36,436 bases of DNA from Candidatus Hydrogenedentes bacterium CG07_land_8_20_14_0_80_42_17 (GTDB taxonomy: Bacteria > UBA8481). Location: positions 1 to 36,436 of the forward strand of contig PEWQ01000120.1 of assembly GCA_002780065.1 (NCBI GenBank), given 5' to 3'. The notes under the pieces are model-generated. The model was not told the origin of the DNA and ran no database searches. It saw only the letters and a program-made list of their open reading frames with translations. This document shows positions 7,016 to 15,745 of the stretch, piece by piece. The translations under genes were made by a program, and so were the position numbers. Each line of letters begins with the position of its first letter. Position 1 is the first letter of the stretch.

Positions 7016-9547
7016 ATGATAGCATTCAAAAAGTTTTTAAATCTTCGTGTTTTTCTTATTTTGTTTTCGATTGTAGTTTTATTATTGATTGCAGTTTCTG
7101 CTACAGCATGGTTTTTAGTGGATTCAAATCGAATTCGCATTGAGCTTGGCAGGCAGATCGGCAGGAACGTAGAGTTCAAATCGATTTCTCCAGGACTACT
7201 GGCGATCAAAATCGACAGATTAGTCATTAGCGATACTAACGGATTTAATTCTGATTCACTTATCGAATGCGATAAGTTTTCTTTAAAATATTCTATTTTT
7301 TCGCTTTTTACAGGCAGACTTTTGGTCAACAACATTTCTTTGACGCGCCCGATAATACATATCGAATTTGATACTTCGGGTCATTCTAATGTTGAAGATA
7401 TTTTATCAAAAAAAACCGATAAAAAATTATTTGATGTGAAGTCAATTGAAGTCGATGAAGGGAAAATTATTCTTACGGGATTTAATAAAACTGCAGTTTT
7501 GTCTGAAGTTAAAACAGAACTTTTCAACATGAACGGCTCAACATCGATCGATGGCTCACCGTGGTTTGTAAAATCTAATTTCAATCTGAACGGCGCTCCT
7601 GTAGGAATTACCGGCAGAGTGACTCCTGCTACACTTGCATCGGAGTTAAAGATTACGGCGAAAAGAATAGCTCTGGATTTTGCACCTATTCCTGATTCGA
7701 TAATGGATCCTAAAGGCCTGACTCTGGATCTAGATGCTGAAGTAGGCTATGCGGCAGACTCTGTTTCATTCAAAGGAAAAGGAAATATTCAGGGACTTGC
7801 TTCATTGAATGGAAATATAGTTATTGATTGGAGAGAATCGCTAAGAGGAAAAGGCAATATATCGATCATCGCAAATACATCAGGTTTAAGAAAGATTGTG
7901 CCTTTGAAATCAAAACTGGACGAACTCGAGGCGAATGGCGACCTGAGCGTGACTGTTAAGATTGACGGACCGCTTGATAAGATACCTGAATCTGTAAGCG
8001 GAGAATTTTTGAGTTTTGACGTAAGACCTCCGGGATTTACATCATGCTTAACGAACCTCCGCGGAGCATTTTCCATAACGCCTTTACGGCTCACTTTGAC
8101 CGGAGTTACGCTCAATGCGGCCGGTTCGCCAATGACAGTATCGGGGTTTGTTTTGCTTTCTAATTCGTATCTTGACTTATCACTTAAAAGCAGTCGAGTT
8201 GAACTTGAAAAACTATTGACTTTGGTGAAACCTTCGCCGCTTCCGCCGACTTTATCGGTTTCGGGTCCGGCTCGAATTGACATTGCATTGAAGGGAACTT
8301 CACCCGATATATCTGCTACAGGAACGATAGAATTACTCGGAGCTGTTTTAAATCTTACCGACCCCAAAACAGAGCTTTCATCAATTAATGGCAATTTAAA
8401 ACTTTCTGGCAGTAAACTTTTAATTTCAAATATGAACTGCAATCTTGGCCGCTCATTAATTACCGCAGACGGAACAATCGATCGAGCGAAGGAAACTTTA
8501 GATATTAATGTTGCAGCCGACCGTTTGACTCTTGCAGATATCCCAATCGAATTAGGATCAGAGAGATTGAAGATGGATGGAACAGCTTCATTCAAAGGAA
8601 AAGTTTTTGGAAAACTTATTGCGCCTGGAGTTGACGGCAGGATCTCAGCCGATCATGCGACTCTTTTTTCAGTGCCGATCACGGAAATGTTCGGATTAGT
8701 GCGTTACGACGGAGAAAAAATTTTGGTTAAGGAATTGAAGGCAAAAGCTCTTGAAGGAGCGGTATCAGGCGATGTCTCTGCAACTCTTGCAGGGAACCAT
8801 TTACCGTTTACACTTTCTCTTGATCTTGCAGGAGTATCTTTGCCTAATTCGATAAGGACAATTACCGGCAGTAACGCTATTTCGGGCGGAATTGCAAGAG
8901 GAAAGCTGACCCTTAGCGGAGATGGCACTAACGTCTCAACATATTTTGGAGACGGTTCGATTACAGCGGAACAAATTTCAATTTCCGCAATGCCGATTTT
9001 TAAAACAATGAGTTCTGTTATGGGAATTTCTGCGAATTCTCTAGAAAACTTTTCCGGAGGAAATTTAGTTTTCACTATTCGCGGCGGCAAACTTCTTTTT
9101 TCAAAGCCGCTGACTATTTCAAACCAAAATATTGATTTGCGTTTTAGCGGAGGAATCGGATTAGACGGTTCTATCAGCGAAATGAATATTCTTGCAGGAG
9201 TGAAGGACGGATTATTACCGTCTGCGATCAGCGGCATTCCACTTTCTTCAGCGCTCGGGATAAAGAAAGAGAATGGAAAAACATACATTCCTTTAAAGTG
9301 CATAGGAAGCATAACGAGTCCGACACTCGTTCCTGATATCGATGCTGGCAGAGCAGTGACGAATATCATTACAGATAAATTGGGAGTGGACTTGAACAAT
9401 GTAATAGGCAATCACTCTCAGAATGAACCTGATGTTGAAACTAATAAAGACAAATCAACAACAGAGACTCATGCGGTTGAGCCTGAAAAAACATCACCCT
9501 CAAATCCACTTGGAATAATCACGGACATATTGAAACGGCGGAGATGA
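7016..9547 (+). CDS. AsmA-family envelope protein
   Basis: 843 residues from the ATG at 7016 (a TTG one codon earlier is also possible). An N-terminal membrane helix (about residues 10-32, FLILFSIVVLLLIAVSATAWF) is followed by a long, repetitive beta-rich domain with many 'IDGPL', 'GRVTPATLAS' and 'LNLTDPKTELSSINGNLKLSG' style elements. The segment VPITEMFGLVRYDGEKILVKELKAKALEGAVSGDV and the 'ISGGIARGKLTLSG' segment are typical of the AsmA C-terminal region. A charged, probably flexible tail (QNEPDVETNKDKSTTETH) precedes the end. Family members are anchored in the inner membrane and implicated in moving phospholipids to the outer membrane. Convergent with the TauE gene 8 bp away. Confidence 0.85.
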   Translation: MIAFKKFLNLRVFLILFSIVVLLLIAVSATAWFLVDSNRIRIELGRQIGRNVEFKSISPGLLAIKIDRLVISDTNGFNSDSLIECDKFSLKYSIFSLFTGRLLVNNISLTRPIIHIEFDTSGHSNVEDILSKKTDKKLFDVKSIEVDEGKIILTGFNKTAVLSEVKTELFNMNGSTSIDGSPWFVKSNFNLNGAPVGITGRVTPATLASELKITAKRIALDFAPIPDSIMDPKGLTLDLDAEVGYAADSVSFKGKGNIQGLASLNGNIVIDWRESLRGKGNISIIANTSGLRKIVPLKSKLDELEANGDLSVTVKIDGPLDKIPESVSGEFLSFDVRPPGFTSCLTNLRGAFSITPLRLTLTGVTLNAAGSPMTVSGFVLLSNSYLDLSLKSSRVELEKLLTLVKPSPLPPTLSVSGPARIDIALKGTSPDISATGTIELLGAVLNLTDPKTELSSINGNLKLSGSKLLISNMNCNLGRSLITADGTIDRAKETLDINVAADRLTLADIPIELGSERLKMDGTASFKGKVFGKLIAPGVDGRISADHATLFSVPITEMFGLVRYDGEKILVKELKAKALEGAVSGDVSATLAGNHLPFTLSLDLAGVSLPNSIRTITGSNAISGGIARGKLTLSGDGTNVSTYFGDGSITAEQISISAMPIFKTMSSVMGISANSLENFSGGNLVFTIRGGKLLFSKPLTISNQNIDLRFSGGIGLDGSISEMNILAGVKDGLLPSAISGIPLSSALGIKKENGKTYIPLKCIGSITSPTLVPDIDAGRAVTNIITDKLGVDLNNVIGNHSQNEPDVETNKDKSTTETHAVEPEKTSPSNPLGIITDILKRRR

Positions 9548-9555
9548 TACAAGTA

Positions 9556-9909
9556 TTAAAAAAACATTTTTATTCCTGTTAATATCAGCACTGTACCGAA
9601 AATTTTCTGAAGGTTAGCGTCTGGAATATCCTGAGCAAATACTGCTCCAAGCCACCCTCCGAGCGCAAATCCCAGGCACATAGCGCCTGCGGCGGGAAGA
9701 TTGACGAATCCATTTTTGTAGTAAGTCCACGCGGCGAATATTCCGATTGGAGGAACCATGAGCGCCAGAGTAGTTCCTTGAGCCTCATGCTGGGACATTT
9801 TGAAGAATGCGACGAGCGCCGGAACGAAAAATATTCCTCCGCCCAGCCCGATAAATCCGCTTAGGACTCCGACAGCGATACCAAGAAGCGCATAAAAAAA
9901 GTAAATCAT
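9556..9909 (-). CDS. Half-size TauE/SafE-type membrane permease
   Basis: 117 residues, against about 250 for usual TauE/SafE anion exporters. It contains a single copy of the repeat: GVLSGFIGLGGGIFFVPALVAFF at the N-terminus, then GTTLALMVPPIGIFAAWTYYKNG, GAMCLGFALGGWLGAVFA and IFGTVLILTGIKMFF, giving four likely helices. Such single-repeat proteins exist and may dimerise to form the full permease. The substrate (sulfite or other organic or inorganic anion) is unknown. The frame is intact, ends in hydrophobic KMFF and has TTTCTCC complementary ribosome-binding sequence (GGAGAAA) just upstream of the ATG. Confidence 0.8.
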   Translation of the reverse strand: MIYFFYALLGIAVGVLSGFIGLGGGIFFVPALVAFFKMSQHEAQGTTLALMVPPIGIFAAWTYYKNGFVNLPAAGAMCLGFALGGWLGAVFAQDIPDANLQKIFGTVLILTGIKMFF

Positions 9910-9962
9910 TTTTTTCTCCTTACACGATATTCAAATAATCTCGTTTTCAATACTTGTAATCA

Positions 9963-9991
9963 TTGATATTCTTTTGAAAATTTGAAATAGT
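9963..9991 (+). promoter_or_regulatory. Candidate promoter for lptE-holA
   Basis: TTGATA at 9963-9968, a 17-bp spacer and AATAGT at 9986-9991. It lies about 35 bp before the AGGAGG ribosome-binding site of the lptE-like gene. The -10 match is 4 of 6, so the call is tentative. Confidence 0.35.
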
Positions 9992-10025
9992 TCAAGAGAA
10001 AGCTTCTCAGAGCAGGAGGCATTAC

Positions 10026-10613
10026 ATGAAGACAGCAAGACATTTGATTGTGATAATTGTCATGGCGCCGTTATTGATGGCAGCGGATTGTCAGAATCCT
10101 GAGGTGAGTTTGCCATCGAATATCAGAAAGATTGCGATTCCGACATTTGTCAATACGTCCGACAGAGAAGGAATCGAGTTAGACGTGACACAGCGGATTC
10201 TGAATCAGTTTATGGCTTCGAGCCAACTCGCTGTGACTCCGAGAGTTGAGGAAGCAGATGGAGTTTTGAGGGGCGAGATTTATCGATATCAGAGAGCTCC
10301 GGTTTCATGGGACCAGACGAATAGGATAGTCCAATACAAGATTAAAATTTTATGCAGAGTAGGTTTTTACGACAGAACTTCAGGCGAAGAAAAGTTAATC
10401 TGGCAAGTTGACGACATTGACGGAGTGACGGCATATTCTCTGCTGGCATCACCGCCCGAGACAGAAGAACTTGCAATATTTTCCGCGGCGGATGAGCTGG
10501 CTAGAGACATCATAAATTATCTTTACGAACAGAGACAATACACTCAGGACGATCTGCTTTTTTCAGAGTCGAACCCTGCGGCTGTCCAACCCGGCGAAGT
10601 GCAGAGAAGATAA
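10026..10613 (+). CDS. lptE: LptE-like LPS-assembly protein
   Basis: 195 residues. The N-terminus is a hydrophobic signal sequence ending LLMAADC. Cys22 would be the lipidated residue, but Asp at position -1 is unusual for a lipobox. The following KIAIPTFVNTSDREGIELDVTQRILNQFM and the 'RVEEADGVLRGEIYRYQRAP' segment match the DUF/LptE family, which plugs the LptD outer-membrane pore that exports lipopolysaccharide. It is immediately followed by holA, as in many diderm genomes (lptE-holA), which strengthens the call. AGGAGG seven bases upstream supports the ATG. Confidence 0.8.
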   Translation: MKTARHLIVIIVMAPLLMAADCQNPEVSLPSNIRKIAIPTFVNTSDREGIELDVTQRILNQFMASSQLAVTPRVEEADGVLRGEIYRYQRAPVSWDQTNRIVQYKIKILCRVGFYDRTSGEEKLIWQVDDIDGVTAYSLLASPPETEELAIFSAADELARDIINYLYEQRQYTQDDLLFSESNPAAVQPGEVQRR

Positions 10614-10615
10614 AG

Positions 10616-11611
10616 TTGCGGCAAAATGAAGAGCCTCGCTTTCTGAGGAGGAACGAGGCCGAATCTGCATTTTTTGTAAAAAATTCGTCGAGAGCATTTT
10701 TTCTTGCAGGTTCCGATGCAGTTGCGATCAAAGAGCTGGAGCGCAGTTTGATAGAGAAGATTGCCGGGCTCGAATTGAACGATACTTTTCGCATCAAACT
10801 GGACGCGGATGAATGCGGAATTGAGGAGCTTAATAACTCGTTAATGTCTGTTCCTCTTTTTGGAGGGAATCAAGTTGTATCGGTTTCATCTGCCGAGTCT
10901 TTAACCAACGAAAAAAAATTTGAAGGACTGCTCGAAAAAATAAAGAAACTTGATGAGTCAGTGCTCTTAATTATGAAGACGCGCAAATCGGTTCCTGCTA
11001 GACAATTATTGAACAGCTCGTTAGTCAAGTATTGCGCAGAGAAGCGGGCGGCATTTTACGGATACGCGCCTAACAACGAAAGAGAGGCAGTTGCATGGGT
11101 GACGGATTATTGTAGGCGCAAAGGCTATCGAGTTACTGCCGACGCCGCGGCGAGATTAGTCACACTTGTAGGAATGGAGCCGGGAGAAATTGTTTCGGAG
11201 GTCGAAAAGATTGCTTTGAATTTCGACGGCAATTTAACGAAAGAGAATGTTGAGGAACTTCTTGTCGATCATCGTGAGCGCGCGGCCGATGAGTGGGCGG
11301 AAGCGATATTGCAGGGTGAGGCGCGCTCAGTGGCGCTTGCCGCGAAAGCGACTAATTCCGGTCGTGAAGGAATATTGGCGATCAGCATTTTGTTTTCGAA
11401 ATTAATGGAGCTGGAATCGGCTAAGAGTGGAGAACAGGTAGTGTATTTTCGAAGGGCGGCGGTGGAGCGCGCAATGAAGAGATGGAATTCGGAAAAGATT
11501 GGAAAGGCGCTCGAAATATTGCTGAAGCTTGACATCAATTTAAAGAGCAAGCCGCAGGACGGAGCGATTGCAAGAATAGAACTAGCGACATTGAAGCTGC
11601 TGGAGCTGTAA
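10616..11611 (+). CDS. holA: DNA polymerase III subunit delta
   Basis: 331 residues, normal family length (330-350). Recognisable features are the N-terminal FLAGSDAVAIKELERSLIEKI, the SVPLFGGNQVVSVSSAESL segment (delta 'S-LFGxxxxVxV' motif), the EREAVAWVTDYCRRKGYRVTADAAARLV region and the GMEPGEIVSEVEKIAL helix pair of the lid/collar domains. Delta opens the beta clamp within the clamp loader. It starts with TTG two bases after the lptE stop, so translation is probably coupled; an AGAAGA stretch just upstream is a weak ribosome-binding site. The product ends LATLKLLEL. Confidence 0.9.
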   Translation: MRQNEEPRFLRRNEAESAFFVKNSSRAFFLAGSDAVAIKELERSLIEKIAGLELNDTFRIKLDADECGIEELNNSLMSVPLFGGNQVVSVSSAESLTNEKKFEGLLEKIKKLDESVLLIMKTRKSVPARQLLNSSLVKYCAEKRAAFYGYAPNNEREAVAWVTDYCRRKGYRVTADAAARLVTLVGMEPGEIVSEVEKIALNFDGNLTKENVEELLVDHRERAADEWAEAILQGEARSVALAAKATNSGREGILAISILFSKLMELESAKSGEQVVYFRRAAVERAMKRWNSEKIGKALEILLKLDINLKSKPQDGAIARIELATLKLLEL

Positions 11612-11639
11612 AAAGAGGCTGGAGATTTCTTTAGCTCAA

Positions 11640-11757
11640 TGGATAAGCATGGGTCGCAAGCAGGCGAGGGCGTCCATTGACGCGGAGCGTCCATTGACGC
11701 GGAGCGCCCATTGACGCGGAGCGCCCATTGACGCGGAGCGCCTGTGCCTCCATGACG
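11640..11757. repeat. Dispersed element with 17-bp tandem array, copy 3
   Basis: Four 17-bp units GCGTCCATTGACGCGGA / GCGCCCATTGACGCGGA at 11670-11737. Read on the minus strand the element begins GGAGGCACAGGCGCTC, passes through the array and ends CTCGCCTGCTTGCGACCC followed by ATGCTTATCC. It is the same unit as at 6761-6828 in the opposite orientation. Confidence 0.85.
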
Positions 11758-11789
11758 AGTTATAATATTTGAAAGTGCAAATTGGAAAG

Positions 11790-11829
11790 TGCAAATTGAA
11801 AATTTTATTTTTCCAATTTTCATTTTGCA
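11790..11829. repeat. AT-rich hairpin module
   Basis: TGCAAATTGAAAATT (11790-11804) pairs with AATTTTCATTTTGCA (11815-11829), 15-bp arms with one mismatch and a 10-base loop. The module together with about 45 preceding bases recurs almost unchanged at 23,870-23,945, in both cases beside a 17-bp array and its GTGCCTCCATGAC end. Confidence 0.8.
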
Positions 11830-11886
11830 ATTATTTTACCTCGTTCCGCAAGAGTACTTTCAACAAAATGATATTTTTTCTCATTC

Positions 11887-11930
11887 GGAGGCATGTGCGC
11901 CTCGCACATGCAGGATAAGCATGCGTCTCA
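11887..11930. repeat. Dispersed GGAGGC palindrome, copy 4
   Basis: GGAG followed by a perfect 9-bp inverted repeat GCATGTGCG / CGCACATGC with a 3-base loop (11891-11911), then the GGATAAGCATGCGTC tail shared with other copies. On the minus strand it starts just after the pyrD stop, so it forms the 3' end structure of the nucleotide operon transcript. Confidence 0.8.
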
Positions 11931-11938
11931 AAGAGCTA

Positions 11939-12925
11939 CTATGCAAGCAGACTTCTTACAAAATTCGGTCCGTTGTACACAAGACCGGAATATACCTCTA
12001 TGAGGTCTGAACCGAGTTTTATTTTTTCGAGATAATCGTTTTTGTTCATGATTCCTCCGACTCCGATCAATGCTATTTTGTTTTCGGTTTTTTTCTTTAA
12101 TAATGACAACACGCGGTTCGAAACATTATAGAGCGGCGCTCCACTAATTCCTCCGCCTTCGGGAAGATCGTGATGCATGGTCGTGTTCGTTGCTACGATG
12201 CCGTTTAGCTCCATTTTTGAAGTAAGTTCGGCAATATTGAAAATTTCATTCTCATTGAGATCCGGAGCTATTTTTATCAACAACGGTTTTTGACCGAGTT
12301 TTATGTTTTCTTTTTGAAGTGAAGTTAATATTGGTTCGAGGAGACTCGGAGTCTGTAATTTGCGAAGGCCCGGCGTATTTGGCGAACTCACATTGACTAC
12401 AAAAAAATCGCCTGCGCTGTAAAGAATTCTGAATGACTCAAGATAATCCTTTTCGGCATCTTCGATGGAACAATTACGAGATTTTCCGATGTTTATTCCG
12501 ATTGGAAAATCGTGATGACAATTTTTCTTTTTCCATTTTGCGATTCTCTTAGCAATTATTTCTGCGCCATCGTTAGGAAATCCCATTGAGTTCACGAGAC
12601 CTTTTTCTTTTACAAGACGGAAGATACGAGGTTTTGGATTTCCTTCTTGAGGAAGAAGAGTCACGGTTCCTACCTCGCAGAATCCAAATCCGAGTTCATA
12701 CCAAGCTGAAAGCGCGACTGCATTTTTATCAAATCCGGCGGCAAGTCCTACAGGATTTCTGAATGTAAGGTTCCAGAGTGAAACGGGACAGGAAGGTGCA
12801 GTTGAAAAGAGAGAGAGAGATGATGGGACACTTGGCAGGGAAAGAATTTTTAGAGCGAGATCATGAACACGCTCTGCATCGAACTTAAATAAAATTTGTT
12901 TCAGCAGGGAATAGAATCTGTTCAT
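11939..12925 (-). CDS. pyrD: Dihydroorotate dehydrogenase (quinone), class 2
   Basis: Oxidises dihydroorotate to orotate with FMN, passing electrons to membrane quinone. The start is taken as the ATG at 12925 (MNRFYSLLKQILFKFDAERVHD), one base after the pyrC stop; the longer open frame inside pyrC is not plausible. This gives 328 residues. The N-terminal amphipathic helix pair is the class 2 membrane-binding element. FMN-site features include NPVGLAAGFDKNA, GTVTLLPQEGNPKPRIFRL, NSMGFPNDG, VNVSSPNTPGLR (Ser as catalytic base, class 2) and GVGGI. The C-terminal LIEVYSGLVYNGPNFVRSLL is typical. Last gene of the operon. Confidence 0.95.
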   Translation of the reverse strand: MNRFYSLLKQILFKFDAERVHDLALKILSLPSVPSSLSLFSTAPSCPVSLWNLTFRNPVGLAAGFDKNAVALSAWYELGFGFCEVGTVTLLPQEGNPKPRIFRLVKEKGLVNSMGFPNDGAEIIAKRIAKWKKKNCHHDFPIGINIGKSRNCSIEDAEKDYLESFRILYSAGDFFVVNVSSPNTPGLRKLQTPSLLEPILTSLQKENIKLGQKPLLIKIAPDLNENEIFNIAELTSKMELNGIVATNTTMHHDLPEGGGISGAPLYNVSNRVLSLLKKKTENKIALIGVGGIMNKNDYLEKIKLGSDLIEVYSGLVYNGPNFVRSLLA

Positions 12926-12926
12926 A

Positions 12927-14228
12927 TCACAAGCAGAGACTGAAGCATTTTCCCTCGATGAAAGTGAAGACTGGTTTTGCAGAATATTTTTTTCCGATAA
13001 AGCATGAATTCTTTGACAGACTCTTGAAGTTATCAGGTTCCACAAAAAAATCGGCTGATGGATCGACAACAGTGATATCCGCCTGAGCTCCGACTTTAAG
13101 TTTGCCGCCCGGCAGATTGAAGATTGTGCAAGGCGCAAGGCTTAACGCCTCAACCCATTTCAAAGGTGACAATATACCGGATTTGACAAGTATCGTGTAA
13201 GTCACTGGAACTGCAGTTTCGAGCCCGATTGTGCCGAAAGGCGCGGAATCGAAAGGAAGGTCTTTATCGATTTGAGTATGAGGAGCGTGATCGGTTGCTA
13301 TCGCGTCGATGGTGCCGTCCTTCAATCCTTCACAGAGAGCGGCTCGATCTTCTTCGGAACGCAGAGGCGGATTAATCTTGAATCGAGTATCGTAACCGAT
13401 CAGTTCGGAGTCGGTCAGAGCAAGGTGATGCGGAGTCACTTCCGCTGTCACGGAAATACCTTTTGATTTAGCTTCTCGTATCAGCTGCACTGCGTTTTTC
13501 GTAGAAACATGAGCAAAGTGCACTTTGGCGTGAGTAAGTTCGGCAAGAGCAATGTCGCGGGCAATGGCGATAGTTTCTGCGCAGGAAGGAATTCCGGCAA
13601 GCCCGAGAATTGCGCTGATCTTTCCTTCATTTATTTGGCCGCCTCGCGCAAGATTTTCATCTATCGAATGAAGTGAAATCGGAGCAGAAATGCCGTTAGT
13701 ATAAATGCCACGGGCATATTCCATGGCTCTCCTCATTATCAAAGCATCCATCACGGTTCTGCCGTCATCCGAAAAAGCAACTGCTCCTTCTTCAAAAAGC
13801 GATGCCATATTCGTGAGACTTTTTCCCTCCGATTTTTGTGTGATTGCCGCAATTGGATAGACCTTAGCAAATCCCGCACTCTTGGCACGCTCTATGATGT
13901 ATCTGACTGCTCCGACAGAATCGACTGCAGGGTCAGTGTTCGGCATACAGCAGACTGCAGTAAATCCTCCATACACGGCAGACAAAGCTCCGCTAGCGAT
14001 AGTTTCTCTGTCCTCCTGCCCGGGTTCCCTAAGGTGAACATGCATATCTACAAAACCGGGACAGACCCAAAGCCCTTCTGCATTAATTACTTTCGAGTCT
14101 TCGGCATTTAAACTTTTTCCTATTTCCGAAATCTTTCCGTCGATTACGGCTACGTCAAGAATTTCATCGAGATGTGAAGCCGGGTCCAAAACTCTTCCGC
14201 TTTTAATTACAATTTTTTCGTTCATCAT
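12927..14228 (-). CDS. pyrC: Dihydroorotase
   Basis: 433 residues, the class I (long, PyrC/AllB-like) dihydroorotase that interconverts carbamoyl aspartate and dihydroorotate. The zinc-binding DMHVHLREPGQEDRET lies near residue 60, the central metal-ligand histidines are in HVHFAHVSTKNAV and VTPHHLALTD, and the catalytic ATDHAPHT is near residue 313. No key residue is missing. GTGAGGAC lies just before two adjacent ATG codons (14228 and 14225); either could serve as start. It is four bases downstream of pyrB and one base upstream of pyrD. Confidence 0.96.
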   Translation of the reverse strand: MMNEKIVIKSGRVLDPASHLDEILDVAVIDGKISEIGKSLNAEDSKVINAEGLWVCPGFVDMHVHLREPGQEDRETIASGALSAVYGGFTAVCCMPNTDPAVDSVGAVRYIIERAKSAGFAKVYPIAAITQKSEGKSLTNMASLFEEGAVAFSDDGRTVMDALIMRRAMEYARGIYTNGISAPISLHSIDENLARGGQINEGKISAILGLAGIPSCAETIAIARDIALAELTHAKVHFAHVSTKNAVQLIREAKSKGISVTAEVTPHHLALTDSELIGYDTRFKINPPLRSEEDRAALCEGLKDGTIDAIATDHAPHTQIDKDLPFDSAPFGTIGLETAVPVTYTILVKSGILSPLKWVEALSLAPCTIFNLPGGKLKVGAQADITVVDPSADFFVEPDNFKSLSKNSCFIGKKYSAKPVFTFIEGKCFSLCL

Positions 14229-14232
14229 GTCC

Positions 14233-15216
14233 TCACAATTTTCCTGCCAAGAGGTAAAGAATACTCATTCTGACCGCAACTCCGTTTGTAACCTGATCGA
14301 GTATCACAGAGCGCGGCCCGTCTGCAATTTCGGAATCGATCTCGACTCCGCGGTTGATCGGCCCGGGATGGAGCACAACGCAATGTTTTTTTGCCAGCGA
14401 TAATCTTTTTTTATTGAGTCCGTATCGATGAGAGTATTCGCGCAGAGACGGAAAGAAAGTGCTTTCCATGCGCTCCTGTTGGATTCTAAGAAGCATTACC
14501 GCATCAGCGGAAGGAAGAGCAGAGTCGAGATCATATTGAATCTCGACACCGGGCATTTCGAGTCCTTGAGGCACAAGAGTTGGAGGACCGACGAGCGTCA
14601 CTTTTGCTCCAAGCTTAGTGAGCCCCCAGATATCGGAGCGAGCCACACGCGAATGGAGAATATCTCCGACGATGAGAAGGTTCAAACCTTCAATGCTTCC
14701 GAATCGTTCTTTCAGAGTGAAAATATCGAGAAGTCCTTGCGAAGGATGCTCATGCGCTCCGTCGCCGGCATTGACGATTGCTGATCGAACTTTGTGTGAG
14801 AGCAGTTCAGGCACTCCGGAAGATTTATGCCGAACCACAATTATATCGCATGCCATTGCCTCGAGATTTCGCACGGTATCGATAATCGATTCGCCTTTTG
14901 TTGTGCTCGAGACGGAGACGGCGATGCTTACGACATCTGCCGAGAGCCTTTTCGCGGCAAGCTCAAAAGAGTTTCTGGTGCGCGTCGATGGCTCAAAGAA
15001 GAGCATGACAACTGTGCGGCCTTGCAGAGCCGGAACTTTTTTTACGCTCCGAGTTCCTTCTTTAGACGCGATGAAAACTTTTTTCATCTCACGCGCAGTT
15101 TCAAGAATGAGTTCGATCTCTTTGCACGTTAATTTTTCAAGAGCTATCAAGTGCCGCGAATTAAGCGCAGAACTTTGTATTGAAGAACTGTTGAAATTAT
15201 CAGATGTTTTGTTCAA
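14233..15216 (-). CDS. pyrB: Aspartate carbamoyltransferase catalytic chain
   Basis: 327 residues. Joins carbamoyl phosphate and aspartate, the committed step of pyrimidine synthesis. The carbamoyl-phosphate loop [13 protein letters not shown] is near residue 78, followed by [12 protein letters not shown] and the C-terminal [14 protein letters not shown], all typical. The start is a TTG at 15216 inside the end of pyrR (17-bp overlap), supported by a good GAGGTGA site. About 20 low-complexity residues (Ser/Asn-rich) precede the conserved start [11 protein letters not shown]. No pyrI regulatory subunit or pyrC' is adjacent in its usual place, but an active dihydroorotase gene follows. Confidence 0.96.
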   Translation of the reverse strand: MNKTSDNFNSSSIQSSALNSRHLIALEKLTCKEIELILETAREMKKVFIASKEGTRSVKKVPALQGRTVVMLFFEPSTRTRNSFELAAKRLSADVVSIAVSVSSTTKGESIIDTVRNLEAMACDIIVVRHKSSGVPELLSHKVRSAIVNAGDGAHEHPSQGLLDIFTLKERFGSIEGLNLLIVGDILHSRVARSDIWGLTKLGAKVTLVGPPTLVPQGLEMPGVEIQYDLDSALPSADAVMLLRIQQERMESTFFPSLREYSHRYGLNKKRLSLAKKHCVVLHPGPINRGVEIDSEIADGPRSVILDQVTNGVAVRMSILYLLAGKL

Positions 15217-15745
15217 TTATCTTCACCTCGTCTTTTCCATCAGTTTCATTGAATAGAACAGATACGTAGTCGAGAGGAGAAGTTTCGATCTTCATCCCGA
15301 AATAGTTTGCTTCTATCGGAAGTTCTCTATGACCTCTGTCGACGAGTACTGCGAGTTTAACGCATTTGGGTCTGCCGTAATCGGAGAGCGCATTCAGAGC
15401 GGCGCGCACGGTTCTGCCTGTAAAGAGGACGTCATCGACAAGAATAATCGTTTTGCCTTCAACTTTGAAATCTATCTCGCTCTCTTTTACAACCGGCCAA
15501 TCAAGCACTTGATTAAGATCGTCGCGGTATAATGTAATGTCGAGCCGCCCCATTGCAGGAGTTTTATTCGTTTGAGCTGAATAAATTTCAGAGAGGCGTT
15601 TCGCAAACGGAACTCCGCGAGTCTGAATTCCGACAAATGCGATATTCTCGTTCAAAAGCCTTTTCGAAATATCAGCTCCAATTTTGCCGATTGCTTTTTC
15701 CATGCCTATTTTATCCAGAAGAGTTACTTGCTTTTTAATATTCAT
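15200..15745 (-). CDS. pyrR: Bifunctional pyr operon regulator / uracil phosphoribosyltransferase PyrR
   Basis: 181 residues, usual length. The PRPP-binding motif is [18 protein letters not shown] near residue 96, and the N-terminal [30 protein letters not shown] is typical. PyrR binds pyr mRNA in response to UMP and promotes attenuation; it also has weak UPRTase activity. It overlaps purD by four bases (ATGA) and pyrB by seventeen, so it is expressed from within a mixed purine-pyrimidine transcript. I could not identify a PyrR binding loop or attenuator; there is no leader space ahead of pyrR or pyrB. Confidence 0.95.
   Translation of the reverse strand: MNIKKQVTLLDKIGMEKAIGKIGADISKRLLNENIAFVGIQTRGVPFAKRLSEIYSAQTNKTPAMGRLDITLYRDDLNQVLDWPVVKESEIDFKVEGKTIILVDDVLFTGRTVRAALNALSDYGRPKCVKLAVLVDRGHRELPIEANYFGMKIETSPLDYVSVLFNETDGKDEVKIIEQNI

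Larger units (their letters stand above)
11612..11938. other. Repeat-filled convergent intergenic region
   Basis: 327 bp between the ends of holA (+) and pyrD (-). It contains no gene that I can support. Three repeat modules fill most of it: a tandem-array element, an AT-rich hairpin and a simple GGAGGC palindrome, each listed separately. Short open frames here translate the 17-bp array into repeats and are not real genes. Confidence 0.7.

Noticed and set aside
11636-11830. Open frames across the repeat arrays (also at 23,756-23,938)
   Set aside because: They translate the 17-bp unit into repetitive peptides, have no ribosome-binding site and no family resemblance.
12926-13138. Longer N-terminus of PyrD
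   Set aside because: The extension lies wholly inside pyrC and lacks PyrD similarity; the ATG at 12925 gives the normal class 2 N-terminus.
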